Both the position numbers and the translations under genes were made by a program. Positions 27,278 to 33,600 of a DNA stretch of 64,000 nucleotides are shown one piece after another (the first letter of the stretch is position 1; the number at the start of each line of letters is the position of its first letter). Source of the stretch: Euborellia annulipes (lineage: Eukaryota > Arthropoda > Insecta > Dermaptera > Anisolabididae). The notes under the pieces were generated by a model. That model searched no databases. It saw only the letters and a list, made by a program, of their open reading frames with translations, and had not been told where the DNA came from. The stretch lies in NCBI GenBank assembly GCA_023213315.1, contig JAKCPI010000924.1, forward strand, positions 79,820 through 143,819. The letters are read 5' to 3'.

Positions 27278-30200
27278 CTCACAATTTTTTCTCATTCACA
27301 CTCACACTTACACACACATTCACACAGTATTTTTGGCCATATAAGACTTTATCCGATAACCGTTATTTGAATATATATATATATATATATAGGGTCCAGG
27401 CATTCTTATTTAAGCCAACAAATGGCTTAAATAAAATCATCGGACTGCCTGGGATCCGAACCCGCGACTCTTGGTATAGAAAGTCAGCACGCTACCAATT
27501 ACACTAAGACCGAGGGCTTTATAAATGTTATTTTAAAAAAATAAAATAAAAAATAATAATAATAATACCTTGCACGTTGAAGAGGAGGTCGTTTCCCTCT
27601 ATGTTGTTTTGTATCAGATCCAGAAATTGCCGCCACTTGCTCTACACTAACAGCTGGAGAACGTTTTGCAACTTGAAATATACTTGTATCAGCTTTTGGA
27701 ATCACCTAGACAAATATTTTTAAAAATAAATATATTTTTTCAATAAAATTTATTATTTTGACTTACCGTATAAATAGAAGACTCTTTAATACTATCTGAT
27801 TCTGGCAGGGAAGGTAATCGAAAGATTACAACATGTTCTTCCTCAGTACTTGAGCTCTCTTCTGGAATTGTTTCCGGAAAAATAGTATCTTTTGGAGATG
27901 AAACCCAAATGTTCTAAAAATAAGTATATTAGTTTAAAACAAAAAGCTTCAGAGCTTAATAGTCTAGGCTAGTGATTTAATTAATAAATAATAATAATAA
28001 TAATATTAATAATATAATAATAATTCATAATTATCCGCCGTTTATATTGGAGCCCTTTTTGTTGTTAAAAATTAAACCTTCATTTACTTTTTTTTTAGAA
28101 AAATATTCTTCCCTAATCAATTGATGGAATTGCGTGTCGAAAATCATGTTCATATTATACTTTACTTTAAGGATGAAAGGCAGCACAGTCATTTAGCGAT
28201 CTCAACGATCTTTTTTGCGAAGGAACAATAAGCGAAAGACAATGTGGTTTTTTCGTTTCAAGTGTGGTAATAGCCCTTCCTGAATTGTCCTCCAAGCTGG
28301 TATCATCAGACTTGAAGCTTGTTCCTTCGCCATAAAGGTCGTAGAGATCGCGAAATGACTGTATTATCTTCCATCCTTTCTCGAGAGGGTAAAGCATAAC
28401 ATGACTAATATGAATATGATTTTCGACACGCATTTTCATCAATTGAACAGGGAAGAATATTTTTCTGAAAAAAAGTAAATGAAAGGTTAATTTTTGACAA
28501 CAAAAAGCGCCCCAATATAAACAGCGGATAATTATGTATCAACCTAATAGTATTTTAGAAATAATGCTATTATGATTACCTCTTCTTCAGAACGCGTTTC
28601 AGAAGATCGGGAAACTGTTTGTGGATCCGGGAATGAGAAACAAGTACTTTGATTTGGGGAACCATCGCCAGATTGAAGAAAACCTTCTGTAGATCCCTTC
28701 CCTAAAATAAAGGTTAATTAAAAAAATAATTGCTTTTGAAATAATGAATAAATACTTACTTCCATCAAAAACAGAATCACTACTGGAAGGCTTGGGCTGC
28801 GGTGAGGGCGTTCCTTTTAAAAGGCGAGCCCAAAGGGCTTTAGGTCGAGGTTTTACGTGAGAAGTAAAACATGCTGCTTCTGGATGTTGAAATTCCCATA
28901 AAGATTGCCAGAGTTTTAAACCATTCTCTAGTCGATAATTTTGAAAATCAGATTCTTTTAAATGATGAGAAATCGGAGCGAATAAATACACGAACAACTA
29001 AAATAAATTTTTATCAAATATAGTAATATAAATGAATATAAACAGATCTCTTTTAATTACTTACAGTAATTGCAGGAATTGTGAATAAATAATAAAAAGG
29101 CGAGGAATGGTAAATTCCCTTTTCAAAATCTGCATCGGCGCATTCTTCAGCTGCATCAAGAATAATCCAATGAAGTGTATAAAGCATTTTTGTTTCGGTC
29201 GGACCCAAATTTTGTAAATTTGTATCTTTTCTGTAGAAAAAATACATTTATTAAAAATAAAAATTAATAAAGTTGTTTAATTTCATTATAACAGTTAAGC
29301 GGCCCATACACACACAGTTTAACTGTACAGTTTTTCTGTGCAAATATATGAGTAAAAAACTGTACAGTTATCTGAAATGAACTGAAGGTGTGTGGGCTGC
29401 TTCAGTTTTCTCATCACTTTTGCTTCCAGTTCTCTCAATTTTTTCGTGCAGTGTGAATCGAAGTATTCTTCGATAAGTGACGGATCTCTCTCTAAATATG
29501 GATAGAAAAGATGAGCAGCAATGTGCTGTACTTCGTATGCCGCCGTTTTTATCATGTGTTATGAATACTCAATAAAACAGACATCCCACAGTTCAGGCAA
29601 ATTATGGTAGGCCTTGATAAAACCCAGAAGGGCATCTTTTTTATCCATTATAATGAAACAGGTGGGCAACACGCTCAAGCGACACAGGCAGATACTGCAG
29701 AAACTGAGGAAACTGCGCAGTTAATCTGTGCAAAAGTAGACTGAGGCCGCTGGCCTGCACAAAAACCTGCGTGATCTATGCAGTTTCCTCAGATTATCGC
29801 TCAGTCACAAGAGCGGATGCACGGGTTATGGCCTCAATTTATTGGGCCATCTTCAGTTATTTGAAATTATACCCATAGTTTATTAATAAAACAAACATGT
29901 CATTGAACCCAGGATTTGTCAATAATAAAACTTATTAACTTCATACAAAATATATCGTTCAAAAGCCCCAGACCATGGATAAAAAATCTTTGCAACGACT
30001 TATTTTGGGAGTTTTATTCAACTAACATTCCCAAATTTTCATTATAACAAATATAATAGTTATCAAATCCCAATTTTGCTGAGATCTCCATCCCTTCATT
30101 AGAATAACATCACAGCCACAACTAGGAGCAATAAAATGGCTTAGAGCCTAATTTGTTTTTATTAAAAAAAAATTACCTGTTGTGAAGTAAGGAAGCTGCA

Positions 30201-30594
30201 CAATGCATCACATGGGGAAAAGCTGCTTGGATAAGTCGCCATCGGGGTACAGATTGGATTGCTTCTGAGAGACTTGGTGACAAACCAAACTGAAGATTTT
30301 GTACCAAAACTTTTTCAAATGACTGAAAATAAATTAATTATTTTAAAGTTTCATTTATAAAATTATTATAATTAATACTACTCTCTTTTATTTAAACTAC
30401 AGTGTTAAAAGCTGTTATAACTATTCTTTTCGTAAAAATATGTAATTAAGAATAAATTAAATTTCTAATAACTCATTCACTACTCATGTAATGGATATTA
30501 TAACTCTACTAATTTTCTAATTTTTCCCATTAAGAAATATGCTGAAGACAGCATAATAAGTAAAAAGAAAGTAAAAAGGTTTTTCTTCTATATA

Positions 30595-30635
<41 letters not shown>

Positions 30636-33600
30636 AATATTGATTGACAAAGTTGTGTGCTGTGCGACCACTCATTCCAGATTTTTAGGTAGGTTTTCAA
30701 TTGGTGCATTGCTCTTATTAACTAAAACATGAGTTGTGAATGAATTATAATACTAATAATAATATGCTTCAAAACAAAATTACCTTGCAAGCTTCTTTCA
30801 ATTCCTTTTTTTCAATGACGATACACCGGGAAAAAAATAAATTTTTATTAGATGATATAGGATTAACATGAAATAAAAATGAATAGAGATATTATAAATT
30901 TATTGCACGAACTGGACCCTATTGTAGTTTTAATACAATGACATCGGAGCCCGAGCTGAAGTCGCAGTTTGAATAGACTATTTCCTGAACAGGAGCTTTA
31001 GAGGGACAAAGCCCGTCCTTAATAACATTGTTTAATAATTCTTATATATCTATTCATTTTTAGGAACTAATAATAGGAGTGTTATTTATAATTAAAACAA
31101 TGATCGATTATTTATGATAAATTTTTAAAAACAAGTAAGCTAAAGGAAGGTGTGAACTCACATGATGTCCAGGTGCTTGCTGGCAAAACTGGCGGACAAA
31201 CATCGACCGTGTGAGGTACAAAGGGAACAAACGCAACACAGAAACAACATAGAAGATAACAAAGGCAGTTTAGATTAGAATATCAACATTTCCAAATTTT
31301 CATTATAACAAATTAGTTATCAAATGGTCTGTCTTAAAGCATCGTTTCTCAAATACCGGCGATTTTTCATCCAGACGAAATTTTTTTTTGTTTAACTAAA
31401 ATTGAAATAGAAATTTTACTGGACCACGATGAAAGAATAAAAAAAAAAAACTTTGTCACAGCGGATTTTTTGATATTTTTGGTAAAGAATTTTAATTAAA
31501 AGATGTGTTTAGAAAAGAATTGAATTTTTAAAAGAGGTATAAAAACAAAAAAAAAAGCAGGGGGGCCTTGGCAACGGAGAAAAGCAACAGTCACCATATC
31601 GTTGCGATGCCAAGAGCGGCGAAAGCTAGGGATTGGTGACCCCGAGCAATCAGAGTGTTGAACGTCTCCCAGTAGGTAGGTATTTAAACATTTATTTAAT
31701 AAAGTCCAACCCCTAAATGTTCTAAATAGTCGAAAAGGGTTAAAAAAAAAACAGTTTTAAATTCTATTGATTAAATTAATTCTTGTTTAAAAGGATGGAA
31801 TTTTTTAATCAATGCTCAAATAGACTGTTCATTAGTCAGTCAATATATAGTCATATATATATATATATATCGGTCGCTTAAATAGTGGTGTGAGAACGTC
31901 AAAGTTTGGTCTTGTGCTGCCTACTCTTTTTATGGTAACCCCTTGTTATTCATTCTATTATTGATATTATAGAGCTGTTCATCTCCTTCAAAAAGGTTTT
32001 TTATTGTCTTTCCCGGAAGTGTAAAAGCCGACAAAGAAATAAAATTAGCTAAAGTGCCAGCAATGAATGCTTCCCAATGTATAAAAATATTCGTACCGCT
32101 TGTGAGTCAAACTATATTCTAAAACAGGGTTGGCCAACCCACGGCCCAAGAGGTTCATCAAACTTTTACAATTATATTTATATTATTATGAAGTGATAAA
32201 TAAAGGCAACCAAAGCAAAATAAAGAATTTTTTTTTTTTTTTTTTTTTTTTGCTTTATTGAACAACAATGTTGACGTTTCGGCCGATTCTTCCGGCCTTC
32301 AACAGGACATGTGTTTTGTTTGTCTCGAGCTTTTAAGGGCTCTTGGCAGCTCCTTACTTAGTAGGCATTACTTGTTGTTCAAAGAGTGACTATCATTCAG
32401 CCAAGAGCCCCTCTAGACTTGTGGCAAATAAAACACATATCCTGATGAAGGCCGGAATAATCGACCGAAAAGTCGTAAAAAATTATATAGTGGGTCTAAA
32501 TCTAATATGGGAATATATAAATTTATATGCGGCCCACGGAGTTATTATGAAGCATTTCCAAAGTGGAGCGTAAAATCATTTGAGTTGATCTGTTCTAAAA
32601 CATACATTATAAACATAAAAGATTCAAAAATAAAATTCGAATGGGGAACCTTTTGTAAAAATATGGGTTTTTATGTTTGGAAAATTTCTGGATAAAGAAA
32701 ACTTTTTTTTTGTAAATATTTCAGTTGCCTTGTTGCTGAATAATATTTGTTCAAATTAATTTTCAGTTGACCAGTCAAAAATACCTCTGTATGCTAGAAT
32801 ATAGTATTAGAACCCAATATGTTGTCCCCTAAAAAAAAAATTTTCAGGGAAACGTTCAAGACTATAATTTTTAAATGGATGCATAGAAATTCATCTCTGA
32901 GTCTCTGGATATTTTTGCCCGATACATACATAAAAGGGTATAAATAATTTAATTACGCCAGGCAGCCTTTTTATCTAAATTGTACATAATGAATTTTATT
33001 TTTGGGAATGTTGATGTCGTCATTATTAACTTTAAAATTATATTTACAAAATATATTATGAATTCATTTATATTATCAAATTTTAATGACAAAAGCACAC
33101 AAAGCAGAGCAAAAACAAAAGTGTGATAAATATAGGCCTATAGATGTATTAATTTTAATTTTATTTTTGATAGAAAAAACTAAACCCGCTAATAAATATT
33201 TTATAAGATTACATAGATTAGCGGATAAAGTTTGTATTTCATATGTAGTATTATTATTATTATGATTATTATTAATGAAATTATTTAAAATTATCAGTAT
33301 TTGTGTGCGATTTTAAACATTTAGTGCAAATACATGAAATTCAAGCTATATATGAATTTTATAAATAATTAGCATTTGTGTGATTAGTGAAAGCCTGAGG
33401 CTACTTTTGGTATTAATAGACTTACTTACCAAACAACTGGCTTCATGAAGTTTGCCAAGCTTCGGCCGAATAAATGGACTGAAAAATAATTAATGAAGAC
33501 TTTGTTAAACATTTTAGGAAATTAAGAACTCATTATCTTAAAATCATTAAATAAAGCTAATTTTAAATAATTTAAAAATCTGGTGAGACTGGTCGCACAT

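Larger units (their letters stand above)
30323..33429. other. long unc80 intron, mostly AT-rich repeats
   Basis: It contains an AT dinucleotide run (30606-30633), a family P fragment (30640-30692), a GC-richer stretch at 31555-31680, another AT run near 31855-31870, poly-T at 32228-32251 and the hammerhead foldback at 32265-32478. I see no coding similarity; short ORFs at 32343-32695 lie over the foldback or unique AT sequence. Confidence 0.5.
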
